64,000 nucleotides of DNA, taken from NCBI GenBank assembly GCA_012513605.1, contig JAAZBV010000085.1, positions 43,234 through 107,233 of the forward strand, read 5' to 3'. The notes under the pieces were generated by a model. It saw nothing but the letters and a program-made list of their open reading frames with translations, was not told where the DNA came from and searched no databases. Position 1 is the stretch's first letter. The number at the start of each line of letters is the position of its first letter. The stretch is from Desulfatiglans sp. (lineage in GTDB: Bacteria; Desulfobacterota; DSM-4660; Desulfatiglandales; HGW-15). The position numbers were made by a program, and so were the translations under genes. Of the stretch, positions 46,118-55,509 are shown piece by piece.

Positions 46118-49100
46118 ATGTTTCTTTCTGATGCATCCATAAGAAGACCTGTGGCCATGGGATGCCTTATCATCGCTTTTACCATTCTCGGGTTTAATGC
46201 CGCTAGAAAGATTGGCCTGGAGCTGATGCCAAGGGCTGAGATGCCATATGTAACCATCACCACAATATACCCTGGAGCAAGCCCTTCAGAGATCGAAACC
46301 GATATTGCAAAACCCATAGAAGACCAGATGGTAACACTGGACGGGCTCAAACATGTAACCTCTACATGCATGGAAAATGTGGCACAGACAATGCTTCAAT
46401 TTAACCTTGATGTTGATGTTGATATAGCGGCAACCGATGTCCGCGAAAAACTTGACCTCATAAAGGCAGACTTTCCAAAGGATGCGGAAGACCCCAAGAT
46501 ACTCAAGTATGATATCAATGCATCTCCGATCATCCAGATGGCTTTAACAGGGGATGTTCCAATAGATGAGTTGTATGATTACGCGGACAATGCGCTGCGT
46601 GACCGGATCACGGTTATCTCAGGTGTAGCAGATGTTACCCTTGTTGGCGGTGCTGAGAGAGAGGTTCATGTGATACTTGACAGAGAAAAACTGGCTGCAA
46701 GATCTCTTACCAGTGCCAACGTTGTCCAGGCCATAAGCCAGGGAGTAGGAATTATTCCTTCCGGTCGTATCAGGGGAAACAACATGGAATACTCTGTAAA
46801 ATATGATGCAGATTATACCAACGTTGAAGAGCTTAATTATCTTGAAGTCACCAACGTGGATGGCCAGCGTTGCTATATAAAAGATATTGGTCATGTTGGG
46901 ATGAGCACTGAAGAGCTGAGGCAGATGGCTGTTGTGGATGGGAGGCAATGTGTTGCTATCAAGGTCGTTAAAAAATCCGATGCAAATGCAGTAAATGTAG
47001 TAAACGGTGTAAAAGCTGCAATGGATAGTATCAGGGAACGTCTCCCCGGAGGAATGGAGCTTTTATGGATAACCGATGACGGGACATTCATCGGTGCAAC
47101 CATGAGCAGCGCCTGGTCAAATGTTATTCAGGGGATAATACTCACTGCCCTGATCCTTTTTGTGTTTCTTTATAATTTCAGGGCGCTCCTCGTTGTATCA
47201 ATCACCATGCCTCTTACTATAATCATCGGCATTTTCTTTATGTATTTTATGGGGTTCACCTTTAACACCCTTACACTGCTTTCAATCGGCCTTTCTGTGG
47301 GTGTTCTGGTAACAAACTCGATAGTTGTTCTTGAGGCTATTTCAACAAGGCTTGATGAAACAGGAGACCCTGTAGCATCTTCCAGGCTTGGCGCAAAAGA
47401 GACTTTTATCGCTGTTCTGGCAAGTGCAGGGACAAATGTTGTGGTGCTTTTTCCTTTATCAATAATGGGAAGCCAGGTTGGTGTTTTCATTAAATCATTT
47501 GCCCTTTCAATGGTTATAATGACACTTGTTTCTCTTTTCATATCCTTTACACTTACTCCCCTTCTCTGCTCTCTGATGTTAAAACCAAAGGATAAAAATT
47601 CAAAATCACGCCTTGCCATAATGGAAAAGGGGTGGAACAATCTTTTTGACAGGATAGTATATGGTTATGGCAAATCTTTATCTTTTCTTGAAAGGCACAA
47701 ATTTGCCGGGGTTGGTGTGCTGATTCTAGTTGCATTTTTCTTTTTCAGTTCACTCTTTATTGCATCAAGGCTGGGAAGCGGGTTTGTAAGCGAGTCTGAC
47801 AGGGGTGATATCTTTGTGAAGCTGGAATTTCCCACCTGGTACAACCTTAACCATACAAAAAAACGGGTCGACGACTGCGTGGAAAGACTCAAAGATCTTC
47901 CAAACCTCAGGCATGTACTCATGAGCATCGGAAAGGTCGAGGGTATGATTGGGCAGGCTTCAGAGGGTGTAAACCTTGCTCAGGTCCTGCTTAGTTTTAA
48001 TGATAAGACAGAGAGAGATGAGTCTATTCATGATCTGCTCAAAGAGATACGAAGCCGCCTGGAGAATGTTCCTGATGCCATCATTGCAGCCAGTATCCCC
48101 ACAATAGTGGGAGGACAGAGTACAGGTATAGAGCTTGAAATCGCAGGTGAGGACTTAAGTGTACTTGACAGCCTCGCGATCAAGGCAAAAGAACTTACAA
48201 TGGATATTAACGGGATAATTGATCAGGATACCACTGTAAGAATAGGAAAACCTGAGATCAGGATCAGGCCAAACAGGGAGATAATGGCAGATATTGGCCA
48301 CCCGGTAACAGGGCTTGGTATTGTAATGAGAGGGAACATTGAAGGAATTGAAGCGGGCACATATAAACGCAATGCAAGAAACTATGACATTGTTGTAAAA
48401 ATGGCAGAAACAGAGGGTAAAGAACAGATAAACAATACCCTTTTACCTGGTAAAAACGCCCCTATTCTTCTGGAAAACCTGGCATATATTGAAGAAACAA
48501 CAATGCCGGTACAGATAATCAGAAAGGATAAACTCAGAATTTCCAAGCTTTTTGGCAACCTTGAAGATGGGATGCCGCTGGGTACGGCTGTCAGCAGGAT
48601 AACAAAAGCCCTTAATGAAAAAGGCGGATTGATGCCAGGTTACCGCTTTTCCTTTTCAGGGATGTTTGAGGTAATGGCTGAGGCACAGACCGAAATATCT
48701 GAGGCAGCGATGCTTGCAATGGTACTTGTTTTTCTTACACTGGCAGCAATCATGGAATCTTTTAAACAGCCATTTATCATACTGATTACAGTTCCGCTAG
48801 CCTTGATAGGTATCTTTTATGGTCTTTTTGCCGCAGGAAAAAGCATTGAACTCTTTGCACTTATGGGTGGTGTAATGCTCATTGGCATTGTTGTTAATAA
48901 TGCGATCCTGATAATGGACCGTCTTAATGTGCTGGTTAACGAAGGTGTGCCAAGGCACCAGGCAATGGTACGGGCAGCGTGTGACAGGTTCAGGCCCATT
49001 GCAATGATTACACTTGCCGCCGTGCTGGGTATGCTCCCGCTTGCAGCAGGGTCAGGGATCGGAGCGGAAATGAGACAGGCATGCGGCGCTGCATCTGTTG

Positions 49101-49180
49101 GTGGAATATTTGTATCGGGCATACTCACCATGTATGTGCTTCCGGTGATTTACAACATGTTTACAAGGAGAAAAAGCTAA
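46118..49180 (+). CDS. RND family efflux pump
   Basis: Inner-membrane proton/drug antiporter of 1020 aa with the 12-helix RND plan. Marks include LSDASIRRPVAMGCLIIAF at the N-terminus, YPGASPSEIETDIAKPIEDQ in the first porter loop, and LSIGLSVGVLVTNSIVVLEA in TM4, where the usual DD-type acidic residues are replaced by VTNS. The second half has GGVMLIGIVVNNAILIMD. The ATG abuts the adaptor stop. It overlaps the convergent ubiB-like gene by 4 bp at the end. Confidence 0.92.
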   Translation: MFLSDASIRRPVAMGCLIIAFTILGFNAARKIGLELMPRAEMPYVTITTIYPGASPSEIETDIAKPIEDQMVTLDGLKHVTSTCMENVAQTMLQFNLDVDVDIAATDVREKLDLIKADFPKDAEDPKILKYDINASPIIQMALTGDVPIDELYDYADNALRDRITVISGVADVTLVGGAEREVHVILDREKLAARSLTSANVVQAISQGVGIIPSGRIRGNNMEYSVKYDADYTNVEELNYLEVTNVDGQRCYIKDIGHVGMSTEELRQMAVVDGRQCVAIKVVKKSDANAVNVVNGVKAAMDSIRERLPGGMELLWITDDGTFIGATMSSAWSNVIQGIILTALILFVFLYNFRALLVVSITMPLTIIIGIFFMYFMGFTFNTLTLLSIGLSVGVLVTNSIVVLEAISTRLDETGDPVASSRLGAKETFIAVLASAGTNVVVLFPLSIMGSQVGVFIKSFALSMVIMTLVSLFISFTLTPLLCSLMLKPKDKNSKSRLAIMEKGWNNLFDRIVYGYGKSLSFLERHKFAGVGVLILVAFFFFSSLFIASRLGSGFVSESDRGDIFVKLEFPTWYNLNHTKKRVDDCVERLKDLPNLRHVLMSIGKVEGMIGQASEGVNLAQVLLSFNDKTERDESIHDLLKEIRSRLENVPDAIIAASIPTIVGGQSTGIELEIAGEDLSVLDSLAIKAKELTMDINGIIDQDTTVRIGKPEIRIRPNREIMADIGHPVTGLGIVMRGNIEGIEAGTYKRNARNYDIVVKMAETEGKEQINNTLLPGKNAPILLENLAYIEETTMPVQIIRKDKLRISKLFGNLEDGMPLGTAVSRITKALNEKGGLMPGYRFSFSGMFEVMAEAQTEISEAAMLAMVLVFLTLAAIMESFKQPFIILITVPLALIGIFYGLFAAGKSIELFALMGGVMLIGIVVNNAILIMDRLNVLVNEGVPRHQAMVRAACDRFRPIAMITLAAVLGMLPLAAGSGIGAEMRQACGAASVGGIFVSGILTMYVLPVIYNMFTRRKS

Positions 49181-50817
49181 TATTTTTTTGTTCGAATAAT
49201 GATGACAATAAGCCATAAACCCAAAAGGCTGGATATGAGGTAGCCTATTATCCCGAGCGCCGGATAGCCGAAGAATAAAGGACCTATACCGGTTGTTATA
49301 ATCATTGATGAGCCGATGATAAGGGCCGCTATAATAACGCTGAATGCCACACGGTTTGAGATATTTTCAAGGGTGTGATTGAGGCTTTCAAGGTTTTCAT
49401 GGCGGAATCTTATGGCAAGTTCATCACGATCAATCTTGTCTGCTATCCTTAGAATCCTTACAGGTATATCCTTCTGTATGGCTACAAATTTGAAGAAGGC
49501 CCTTTTTACAGCCTGCCATAATATCTCTGACCTGTAGCGTTTGGATGCAATTTTTCTAATATAGGTTTGCGCCTCAGTGACCACATTAAGTTCCGGGTAA
49601 ATCTGTCTGGCAGTGCCTTCTGCTGTTACAAGGGCCTTTATCATGATAACAAGATCAGATGGCAATTTAAGCCTGTATTCTCTTAATATGTCTGTAATAG
49701 CCAGGAGCAGATGGCCTATATTCAGACCTTTTATAGGACCGGAAAAGAATAGATCAAGCACCTCGGATATCTCCCTTTCAAGTGCCCTGTCATCCACATC
49801 CCTTTCCTTGGCAGTAATCCTTAAAAGGGTATCCATTAAGAGGCTGCTGTCTTTTTCAACAATACCTCTTATAAGGTCTATCATGTCATAGCGGTCTCTT
49901 TCAGAAAGCCTCCCAACCATGCCCCAGTCTAAAAGGCACAGCCCCTTTTCAGTTGAATAGATTATGTTCCCCGGATGGGGATCTGCATGGAAATAACCAT
50001 CTTCAAGTATCTGCTTTATGGCAGTGTTTAAACCCTGCTTTGCAATGGTATGCGGATCAGCAATATTAAGTGATGGTTCACTCAGTGCTGCGCCTTCGAT
50101 AAATTCCGAAACCATTACCCTTTCTGAACAGTAATCAAGATACACTTCAGGTATATAAACATCGGGTTTATATGACCTTGCAATCTTCATATTCTTTGCC
50201 TCTCTGAAAAAATCCAACTCCTTCAGGAGGTTCCGCCTTGTTACCCTGAATAGGTTAGGAAGGTCATATATCTTGAGTTCTGTTGATCGTTCATGAAGGC
50301 GGTCTGCTATTGCCTTTAGTATATCAAGATCAACCTCCATCAGCCTTTTTATCCCTGGTCTCTGTACCTTAACGGCTACAGCAATGCCCTCTTTTTTTAA
50401 AACTGCCCTGTGGACCTGGCAAAGGGATGCTGCGGCAAATGGTGTCTGATTAAATTCAGAAAAGAATTGATCAATACTGCCACCCAGACTCTTTTCAAGT
50501 ATCGCTGATATTAAACCATTATCAACTGTGGCAGCTTGATCCTGTAGTTTGCTGAGCTCCTTTACAAGATCGGGTGGAAGCAAATCAGGGCGGAGGCTCA
50601 TGATCTGACCTATTTTTATGAATGTAGGCCCTAGCTCCTCCAGGATATGCTTGATCCTGACATAGGTACCTACATCCTTTCCCTCTTTGAATCCCTTTTT
50701 AAGAAGTTCTATGCCGGGGAATTCAAGCCTCTGTACAAGGTCTTCAAACCCGTATTTAAGCAGGGTTACGATAACCTCTCTGAACCTGCCCAGTCTTGCG
50801 ATAGTACGAAAATGCAA
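49177..50817 (-). CDS. UbiB/AarF/ABC1-family atypical kinase
   Basis: Homologue of UbiB, an ATPase/kinase-like factor for isoprenoid quinone synthesis or lipid handling. It has the KxGQ motif in FIKIGQIMSLRPDLLPPD, AVKVQRPGIKRLMEVDLDIL, and the catalytic HADPHPGNIIY and LLDWGMVG motifs. Two membrane helices lie at the C-terminus (about residues 490-545). 546 aa. The start appears to be TTG with AGGTGA upstream. The phasin-like gene lies 32 bp upstream on the same strand, a common pairing. Confidence 0.9.
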   Translation of the reverse strand: MHFRTIARLGRFREVIVTLLKYGFEDLVQRLEFPGIELLKKGFKEGKDVGTYVRIKHILEELGPTFIKIGQIMSLRPDLLPPDLVKELSKLQDQAATVDNGLISAILEKSLGGSIDQFFSEFNQTPFAAASLCQVHRAVLKKEGIAVAVKVQRPGIKRLMEVDLDILKAIADRLHERSTELKIYDLPNLFRVTRRNLLKELDFFREAKNMKIARSYKPDVYIPEVYLDYCSERVMVSEFIEGAALSEPSLNIADPHTIAKQGLNTAIKQILEDGYFHADPHPGNIIYSTEKGLCLLDWGMVGRLSERDRYDMIDLIRGIVEKDSSLLMDTLLRITAKERDVDDRALEREISEVLDLFFSGPIKGLNIGHLLLAITDILREYRLKLPSDLVIMIKALVTAEGTARQIYPELNVVTEAQTYIRKIASKRYRSEILWQAVKRAFFKFVAIQKDIPVRILRIADKIDRDELAIRFRHENLESLNHTLENISNRVAFSVIIAALIIGSSMIITTGIGPLFFGYPALGIIGYLISSLLGLWLIVIIIRTKKY

Positions 50818-50849
50818 TCTCAGTTCACCTGTTAATTATTACCGGTTTT

Positions 50850-51155
50850 CTATTCTGCCGCTGTTCTATCTCGTTTTTCCAGCTCCTCTACCCTTTTCTG
50901 AAGTTCAGCCATCTCTTTCCGGCTGCACAGATCAAGCCCTTGCATGATCTTCTTTATGATGCCTGTGAACATATCTTCAAGCTCAGACCATTCGCGCTCG
51001 CCTGTTTTATAGAGTTCTTCCTTAAGGTTATGGGCATCATCTTTGCTTATCTTTGCCTCATCAACCATTGTGCGCGTGATCCTTTCTATCTTATCCTTTG
51101 TAAGAAACACAGCGCCAAGCCCTGAGAGTAGACCTTTTTTTATCTCTTCAAGCAT
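50850..51155 (-). CDS. phasin-like coiled-coil protein
   Basis: 101 aa: a short hydrophobic N-terminus (GLLSGLGAVFLTKDKI), then helices ending in a coiled coil (MAELQKRVEELEKRDR). Similar small proteins are often annotated as phasin or polyhydroxyalkanoate-synthesis regulator-like and sit beside UbiB/AarF genes. The ATG at 51155 has a perfect AAGGAGG ribosome site; frames from 51191 add unlikely residues. True role unknown. Confidence 0.72.
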   Translation of the reverse strand: MLEEIKKGLLSGLGAVFLTKDKIERITRTMVDEAKISKDDAHNLKEELYKTGEREWSELEDMFTGIIKKIMQGLDLCSRKEMAELQKRVEELEKRDRTAAE

Positions 51156-51219
51156 GATAACCTCCTTTTTTGTTTTCAGGAATAATAACACTAAAGCTGC
51201 CAGTGGTAAAGCAGCGAGT

Positions 51220-52389
51220 TTACAGAACTATCAGTGGTGAAAACATTTCATCCACTGTTAATCCCCCGTGTATCCCGATGAGTTCCTTGTTTTTTTCCCC
51301 TGACAATGCTTCACGTATCATATAATTTTTCTTCATGATAAGGGTATAGTCACCTGTCCTCTGGTACAATTTCCTGTTTGGTTCATACAGGCCGAAAAAA
51401 CCCTTTTCAATAATATCAAGGCTTTTATGCATACTGCAGTACTCTTCAAGGTTTTTACTGATATAGTTCTCAAACTCCGCCTCCATGCCAGGCCTGACAT
51501 AACAGTATGCAACCCTCGGGTCTCCTGTAAGAGGCAGTGTAAGGGTATCTTTCAGGAGGAGGTGATCAGAGAGCCTTATCGTATGCCTTTCTGATGAATC
51601 TACCATCCCATGATCAGAAGTAACTACAAGGGCAGCATTGTATTTATCAAGTAACAGGGCAAGCCTCGAGATTTCGGTGTCTACCTTTTTTAGCTCTTCA
51701 AGGGTTTCATTGCTTTTAACCCCCTTTTCATGGGCTATTTTATCAATCTGATCCCAGTATGCAAAGATGAATTTCCTGTTGCCGCCTGAATCAAGGATAT
51801 TTTCTATATTACTGAAAAATCCCTTGATATCTGAATATGCCTTTTTCTTTGAACCCTTTGTTATGGATGCTGAGCATTGTGAATTTGAATAGCTCTTATG
51901 AATAATCGAGTATGAGGCAGCGTCTAACCCCATAAAGACAGTATCCTGATCAAAGATATCTGTGAAGGGGATATTTCTTAAGGGGATACCGCCCGCCTTT
52001 GTTATAAAGGGGAGTATGCTTGTAATGATGCCTGTCTCCCTCAGGTATATGAACCAACCGGTTAGGCCATGCTGCTGAGGCGCAACCCCTGTTATAAGGC
52101 TTATATATGCAGAGGCAGTGCTTGATGGAAACACGGATGTCATCTTTCGTATGGTGTGTTTCTTTAGAAAAGTATCATCACCATATTCCATCAGGTAATT
52201 ATATCCAAGGGCGTCAATAACTATAAAGACTATGTTTTTTTCTTTAAATGGCCCGATATCAAACCCGTTAAGCAGGGGATAAAGATAATCGCCTCCATAA
52301 GCCGATCTTATGGAACTTATCAGGTTAACAATACTGTTACCGGAATAGTCAGGGAGGAACGATGTAGATTTCATTTGTGATTTAGTCAT
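51220..52389 (-). CDS. alkaline phosphatase superfamily protein (phosphodiesterase type)
   Basis: 389-aa member of the type I phosphodiesterase / nucleotide pyrophosphatase group. Metal-site motifs are NIVFIVIDALGYNYL near the N-terminus, the nucleophile region FPSSTASAYISLITG with APQQHGLTGWF, and VVTSDHGMVDSSERHTIRL near residue 260. No signal peptide is seen, so it appears cytoplasmic. The substrate could be a phosphomonoester, phosphodiester or phosphonate. Confidence 0.85.
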   Translation of the reverse strand: MTKSQMKSTSFLPDYSGNSIVNLISSIRSAYGGDYLYPLLNGFDIGPFKEKNIVFIVIDALGYNYLMEYGDDTFLKKHTIRKMTSVFPSSTASAYISLITGVAPQQHGLTGWFIYLRETGIITSILPFITKAGGIPLRNIPFTDIFDQDTVFMGLDAASYSIIHKSYSNSQCSASITKGSKKKAYSDIKGFFSNIENILDSGGNRKFIFAYWDQIDKIAHEKGVKSNETLEELKKVDTEISRLALLLDKYNAALVVTSDHGMVDSSERHTIRLSDHLLLKDTLTLPLTGDPRVAYCYVRPGMEAEFENYISKNLEEYCSMHKSLDIIEKGFFGLYEPNRKLYQRTGDYTLIMKKNYMIREALSGEKNKELIGIHGGLTVDEMFSPLIVL

Positions 52390-52530
52390 AATTAACTATT
52401 AAAGGGTTTAAGTTTTGTAAAGGCACAGGGCGCAGGGTAAATCTTTAAAACGCTTTTTCCCAGCGCCTTGCCCTATACGCTCTGCGCAGCCTTTCCTTGA
52501 GCCTTGAGCCCTGAACCTTGCGCCTGGCTT

Positions 52531-53271
52531 TTATCCCATCCCCCACCTCTTAAACAGATCCTGATAAAGCGGCGGGAGCGGGAAGTTATAGTTCATCATA
52601 TAATTAATATCCCTGTAGCCCTGTTTATACCCCTCGGTCAGTTTCTGCCCCTCTATCAGCTCCCCAAGTCTTGAACCAGGGAATGAAATTATAATTTCAT
52701 CATCACCTGGTAATGCCCTCATATGTTCTCCAGGGTCAGGGAGCGCAACCATGTATTTCCGTTTCTGCATTACCGGTACCAAAAGATACGAGCATACCGG
52801 CGGAAAAAAGTGGTACATAACATCATCCTCCTTCTGCATAAAGTGAAGAGGCATAATAAGCCCCCTCATCTGCGCCGAATTTGAATAGATGATTATCACA
52901 TCCGGTTCAAAGTTTACTGTCTTTAAAGGAGCTGAGACAATCCCTTTATATATACCTATTTCAAAGGCCGGAAACCGCATAAAAAGCCTGTATTCGGGGT
53001 CCTCAGGCCTCTCCACATGCCCATAGGCAATTAATGGGGCAAAGCAGTTATTGTCTTCTTTCAGCATGGCAATTGTCTTGTTATCTCTTCGTGATAATGC
53101 AAATGACTGGCACTGTGCAACAGGATGACCCAGGTCAATTGATGGCCTGATTGCGCCTGGAGGTATTGTATCTTCCGGTTTAAGCATCTTTACAGCAATC
53201 GGGGCAGTGCGAAGAGCAAACTTTCTCTCCAACTCTTCACCATATGAATTAAATTCCGATATGGATGTCAT
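52531..53271 (-). CDS. DUF169-domain protein
   Basis: 246 aa of the DUF169 family, found in anaerobes and methanogens, function unproven. It shows the family opening (LERKFALRTAPIAVKML), a CQSFALSRRDNKTIAMLKED stretch, and a second region with PPVCSYLLVPVMQ and DDEIIISFPGSRLG. AAAGGAGAAA precedes the ATG. It is divergent from a ThDP-dependent enzyme gene, with which it may share a promoter region and perhaps a pathway. Confidence 0.82.
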   Translation of the reverse strand: MTSISEFNSYGEELERKFALRTAPIAVKMLKPEDTIPPGAIRPSIDLGHPVAQCQSFALSRRDNKTIAMLKEDNNCFAPLIAYGHVERPEDPEYRLFMRFPAFEIGIYKGIVSAPLKTVNFEPDVIIIYSNSAQMRGLIMPLHFMQKEDDVMYHFFPPVCSYLLVPVMQKRKYMVALPDPGEHMRALPGDDEIIISFPGSRLGELIEGQKLTEGYKQGYRDINYMMNYNFPLPPLYQDLFKRWGMG

Positions 53272-53388
53272 TTTGGTTTCTCCTTTGAATTATTAAGGAT
53301 TAACTATAAAACTACTAGATTCCACGGTCAAGCTGTGGAATGACGAATTCTAAATTTGCCTTTATCATGTAATCCGGTCTTTCGTCCA

Positions 53389-53418
53389 CGTCATTACCCG
53401 ACTTGATCGGGCAATCCA
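53389..53418. repeat. 30-bp hairpin repeat, copy 1
   Basis: Carries CCCGA-CTTGA-TCGGG, a small stem-loop; one mismatch against copy 2, forty bases away. Confidence 0.8.
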
Positions 53419-53428
53419 ATTCCATCTT

Positions 53429-53458
53429 CGTCATTACCCGACTTGATCGGGTAATCCA
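53429..53458. repeat. 30-bp hairpin repeat, copy 2
   Basis: Same sequence as copy 1 except a C/T change. Words such as 'gtcattacccgacttgatcg' look like a dispersed extragenic repeat family. Confidence 0.8.
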
Positions 53459-53540
53459 GTTTTTTGTTTTTTCATCCGGAATATCACAACTTATACATTG
53501 CTATATTCACAGAGATTTATCCTATCATATAAAATATTAT

Positions 53541-53568
53541 TTGAAAGGATATATATAATTAATATATT
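53541..53568 (+). promoter_or_regulatory. promoter candidate for the ThDP enzyme
   Basis: TTGAAA, 16-nt spacer and TATATT; transcription would begin near 53575, 46 bp before the start codon. Confidence 0.5.
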
Positions 53569-53620
53569 GTTGTATCTCAAAAAAGAAGCAGATCGATTAT
53601 AAATGATAAGGAGATGATAA

Positions 53621-55294
53621 ATGCCAAAAATGAAAGGTGCAGAGGCATTAATAGAGGTATTAAAGAGTGAAGGTGTTGAATATGTCTTTGGTATACCAGG
53701 GGCAACAGAGGTGCTCTTTATGGATGCACTGGAAAAAACAACCGGTATAAAATATATACTTGGCCTTAATGAACTGGTATCAGCAGGTATGGCCGAAGGC
53801 TATGCCAGGGTTACAGGCAAGCCAGGTTTTTTAAATCTCCATACAGGGCCGGGTGTTGCCGGAGCACTTGCCATGCTATACAATGCACAGGCAGGAGGTG
53901 TTCCCCTTGTTATTACCGCGGGTCAGCAGGATACCAGGCTTTTACAGCAGGACCCCCATCTTACAGGCGATATTGCAGGCATGGGCAAGATATTTACCAA
54001 GTGGTGCACAGAGATACATCATGCTGAAGATATACCCATGATTATTCAGCGTGCATTCAAGATGGCCTTACAGCACCCACAGGGGCCGGTTCTTGTATCC
54101 CTGCCCCAGAACATAATGAATCAGGATATAGAATTTACCGGAAGAAAAAAAAGTACGATCTATTCAGGAACAAGGGCAGATGAGTCTGCTATTCAAAAGG
54201 CCCTTGACCTGATAAAGGCCTCTAATAATCCGGTAATCATGGTAGAAAGCGGTGTTACAAGATGCAATGCCTTAAATGAGGTTGTAAGATTTGCAGAGCT
54301 GACGGGCGCAAGGGTTTATCAGGCATGGATGTCAGATGTGAATTTTCATGTAAGGCATCCACAGTATATGGGTGACCTTGACCCCTCAATGCCAGGCACA
54401 AAAGAGACCCTTAAGGATGCTGACCTCCTGATTGGTGTGGGCTGTTCAGTTTTCAGTCCCAGCTTTTATAACCCTGAAGATATACTGCCGCAAAACATAA
54501 GGATTATGCATATTGATGAAAACCCGTGGGAACTCGGTAAAAACATGGTGACTGACTGCGGTATACAGGGCGATATCAAACAGGTGTTAACTGATCTTAA
54601 CAGCGCCCTTGAAAACAGGCTTTCGGAAGAGATAACCAGGAAAATAGAAAATAGAAAAGAAGAAATAGAAAAGCAAAAAACTGAAAAAACCAATACTCTT
54701 AAAAAACAGATTGAATCCGAAAAAAACAGCATCCCGATTGCAGTATCCAGGCTCATGAAGGAGATAGATAAGCTTACAAATGAGAATACTATTATTGTTG
54801 ATGATTGCTGGTCATCTTCACAGATGCTCAGGCAGGTTGTTGACCTAAAAAATGCCTGGCAGTTTATTCGTGCCCGCAAGGGCGGAAGCATAGGCTGGGG
54901 TCTTCCCGGTGCAATGGGTGCATCCCTTGGCGCTCCTGGTAAAAAAATCATAGCAGTGTGCGGTGACGGCAGCGCTGCCTGGGGCATGCAGAGTTTATGG
55001 ACCGCTGCAAGGTATAATATCCCTGTAACATTTGTGATTACAAATAACGGGGTCTACAGGCAGGTGAAACTGGTAAGAAGACATGTGCTGGGCGATTATG
55101 TACTTACTGAAAAGCATGCCGGCATGGATATAGATGAACCTGTTATTGATTTTAAACAACTGGCAGAGTCAATGGGTGTCAACGGGGTTCAGGTCAAAGA
55201 ACCGGGAAAACTTGAAAATGCTCTTAATGATGCGGTTAAGGATAATCATCCCAGGCTTGTCGAGGTGTTTATTGAGAATAAACCGAAGGTGTAG
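53621..55294 (+). CDS. acetolactate-synthase-like ThDP-dependent enzyme
   Basis: 557-aa member of the thiamine diphosphate decarboxylase/acetolactate synthase family. The activating glutamate is E51 in GLNELVSAGMAEGYARVTG. The cofactor motif is CGDGSAAWGMQSLW followed by FVITNNGVYRQVK. A central domain and a short coiled-coil linker (about residues 330-365) lie between. It is not near branched-chain amino-acid genes and has no regulatory subunit gene beside it. Benzoylformate decarboxylase or oxalyl-type activities are therefore also possible; the substrate is unresolved. AAGGAGATGATAA precedes the ATG. Confidence 0.85.
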   Translation: MPKMKGAEALIEVLKSEGVEYVFGIPGATEVLFMDALEKTTGIKYILGLNELVSAGMAEGYARVTGKPGFLNLHTGPGVAGALAMLYNAQAGGVPLVITAGQQDTRLLQQDPHLTGDIAGMGKIFTKWCTEIHHAEDIPMIIQRAFKMALQHPQGPVLVSLPQNIMNQDIEFTGRKKSTIYSGTRADESAIQKALDLIKASNNPVIMVESGVTRCNALNEVVRFAELTGARVYQAWMSDVNFHVRHPQYMGDLDPSMPGTKETLKDADLLIGVGCSVFSPSFYNPEDILPQNIRIMHIDENPWELGKNMVTDCGIQGDIKQVLTDLNSALENRLSEEITRKIENRKEEIEKQKTEKTNTLKKQIESEKNSIPIAVSRLMKEIDKLTNENTIIVDDCWSSSQMLRQVVDLKNAWQFIRARKGGSIGWGLPGAMGASLGAPGKKIIAVCGDGSAAWGMQSLWTAARYNIPVTFVITNNGVYRQVKLVRRHVLGDYVLTEKHAGMDIDEPVIDFKQLAESMGVNGVQVKEPGKLENALNDAVKDNHPRLVEVFIENKPKV

Positions 55295-55509
55295 AAAAAG
55301 AGGGGTCCAGGATTCAAGGTGCCAAGGGTTCAAGTGGAAAAGATGAACGTCCAACATCGAACGTTCAATGTTCAACCTCCAATCGGAAAAAAAGGCAATG
55401 AAAAGATAATTTGTTCTGTATTCCATTGAACAATGTAGGGGTGGACCCGCGTGTCTACCCGGCATTTGGGTATGTGAACCGTTACCACTCGACCCCTGGA
55501 ACCCTTTTT
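55295..55509. other. repeat-like spacer
   Basis: Noncoding stretch between convergent genes with degenerate text 'gttcaagtgg ... cgttcaatgttcaacc' resembling repeats elsewhere. No gene seen. Confidence 0.4.

Larger units (their letters stand above)
53272..53620. other. divergent intergenic region with hairpin repeats
   Basis: Contains an imperfect CCAC-ggtcaagct-GTGG hairpin near 53322-53338 and two 30-bp repeats (listed separately). The second half is AT-rich and holds the promoter of the ThDP enzyme gene. Confidence 0.6.

Noticed and set aside
53389..53458. Possible CRISPR array
   Set aside because: Only two repeats, a 10-bp gap instead of a spacer of 30 bp or more, and internal hairpins that fit an extragenic repeat.
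53621..55294. Calling the ThDP enzyme ilvB
   Set aside because: No ilvN or branched-chain genes nearby, and the substrate-site residues were not decisive.
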